The notes under the pieces: model-generated | The model's database searches: none | What the model was told of the DNA's origin: nothing | The model's input: only the letters and a program-made list of their open reading frames with translations | Part shown: positions 62,637-64,000 of the stretch, piece by piece | Layout: every line of letters begins with the position of its first letter | Numbering within the stretch: position 1 is the stretch's first letter | Source: Edaphochlamys debaryana | Lineage: Eukaryota; Chlorophyta; Chlorophyceae; Chlamydomonadales | Length of the DNA stretch: 64,000 nucleotides | Assembly: GCA_016858145.1 (NCBI GenBank) | Contig: JAEHOE010000176.1 | Location: forward strand, 124,001-188,000 | Direction: 5' to 3' | Position numbers and translations under genes: made by a program

Positions 62637-64000
62637 GCGGTGCCCGGCCCCCGTTGAGCAGAAACACGAGCAAGCTGGAACTATCGATGCGCTCGGAAAG
62701 GCCTTTGCCAGGAAAGGGCTGCGTCGATCGGATGCACGAGACGACGCCCTAGTTAGCAGGTTGAGGCCTATGACTTACGTGGATCATCCTAGCGACCTGA
62801 GTAGCGACGCTGCGAGGCGCAGTGGTCGGCCTGCAGTGAAGATACAGGGGGGTCTTATCCTGAAGACCCTTATGCCGAGCCATACCAAACCCGCCTCGGA
62901 CTGGCGTGCTTGCCGGCCCCCAACCCCTCGGGCGATCACACGACAGAAACCGGAGTCCATCGGGGTTCAGGGAAGCCCGGAAACTCACTCGGCGGAGGGT
63001 GACGCGATGGGCGACGACGAGGGCGCGACCGAGGGAACGCGCAGCGGCAGGCGCGGCACAACCTTCGGCAGGCAAGGTACGCCAGCAGGGTGGCTCCTCT
63101 GGGCAGAGCCGGACACCTTCTGCTGAACCTGCATATCTCAGTGTGCCCCGCGGGCGCGAGAGAGGTGGATGAAGCGCCTATCACCGGCGCAAACTAATAA
63201 GTGAGAGGCGCTCTCGGCCTCTGCGTGTCGGTCCAGACGCGAGTAAGGTGGCCGGACGGGGGAGGGCGGGCTCTTTGAAGCCGCTCCGTGCACCATGCAA
63301 GGACGGACGGCAAAGGTTGAGCCGGCCCGATACGCTGGATTCTGGGCTCATCATGCGGGACCATCCGTCTGAGGTCAGAGAGCATGCTTACAAGTCCTCA
63401 CGCCAGGGTTTGGAGCTTACGCGCCCGGTGCCGAAAAAGCAACACCCAATCGCCCTAGTGGGCGGTCGACACAACCCATATCGTGCCCAGTGCCACTCTG
63501 CACGTAGGCGACCCTGCCCCAAACACGGCCCAGTAGGCGCGGGCAGCAGCCATACGCGCCCTTGAGAATTGCGTCAATCAGCGGCGCACAGCGCTTCCCG
63601 CTGTCACAGTGTGACAGTGTCTCGCTGGGGCTTGGCACCGCTGCTGTGGAAACCTCTGGGCCTAGGGCTTCTTCTAACGCCGACGGACCCAATCACGGAC
63701 GCCCCAGTCGGGGCGCTGAACATAACCGACGCGCCTGCCGGGACGCTTTCCGGCGGCGCTCGCGCGGATCGCCTCGCCGACGCTCCAAGAGTGAATAACG
63801 CTCTGTCGCCTATGATATCATTGCGATCGTTTGGGCTTACTGCCCGACCCACGGCTTCCCTTGCACATCGACCGGCGCGTCGAGCTTGCGCAGCTGCGGC
63901 GTCGACCAGGGGTAGTCCTGCGAAGGCGATGTAAGACCGCGAGCATATTCCTTTCGTCGAGGCGAGAACAACGTCGCGTGCTGGCGCCGAAAAGTGCCCC
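62633..64000. other. right-end region without a supported gene
   Basis: Upstream of PGI. Short open frames on both strands lack recognisable motifs or consistent exon-intron structure. Base composition is less GC-skewed than in gene introns. It may hold the PGI promoter and the edge of another gene or a decayed element. Confidence 0.4.

Noticed and set aside
62700..63960. Possible retroelement or second gene at the right end
   Set aside because: No reverse transcriptase, integrase, terminal repeat or consistent exon pattern could be found in any frame.

Overview
The window reads as nuclear DNA of a GC-rich green alga, most likely a volvocalean chlorophyte related to Chlamydomonas. The evidence is very high GC with strong third-position GC, genes cut into many exons by short C- or G-rich introns, TGTAA-type polyadenylation signals, a thylakoid-lumen cyclophilin with a transit peptide, and two genes whose animal relatives belong to motile cilia (AK7, LRRC51). 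I did not identify the species. Exon joins were worked out by hand from splice sites and reading-frame phase, and every complete gene model closes in frame.

Layout from left to right. A 5'-truncated FIST-domain gene (+, to 4473) has a 1.7-kb C-rich minisatellite in its last intron. It converges on a CYP28-type lumenal cyclophilin gene (-, 5577-8887). That gene diverges from an unrecognised helix-rich 842-aa protein gene (+, 9283-14422). Next is a 43-exon full-length ABCA transporter (-, 15545-32639, about 2,312 aa), which diverges from a plastid-type DoxX-like membrane protein gene (+, 33527-35133). A 2-kb gene-poor stretch with a degenerate tRNA-Ile(AAU)-like sequence leads to an adenylate kinase 7 gene (+, 37110-43225). 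This converges on a DUF506 gene (-, 44500-46335). Then come LRRC51 (-, 47313 to about 50002), a divergent small gene of unknown function (+, 50617-51920), a secreted two-FAS1-domain protein gene (+, 53580-56398) and glucose-6-phosphate isomerase (-, 58042-62581). The last 1.4 kb holds no gene I can support.

The genes do not form one pathway. Their jobs are carbon metabolism (PGI), chloroplast functions (cyclophilin, DoxX-like), membrane transport (ABCA), cell surface (FAS1) and the cilium (AK7, LRRC51, possibly the 842-aa protein). I found no mobile element, CRISPR array or obvious new multi-gene system. The most useful unusual points are at the sequence and splicing level: the intronic minisatellite, a cluster of GC-AG introns, three short tandem duplications that copied a splice site, a 19-nt microexon in a core ABC motif, and a histidine-rich tail on the transporter.
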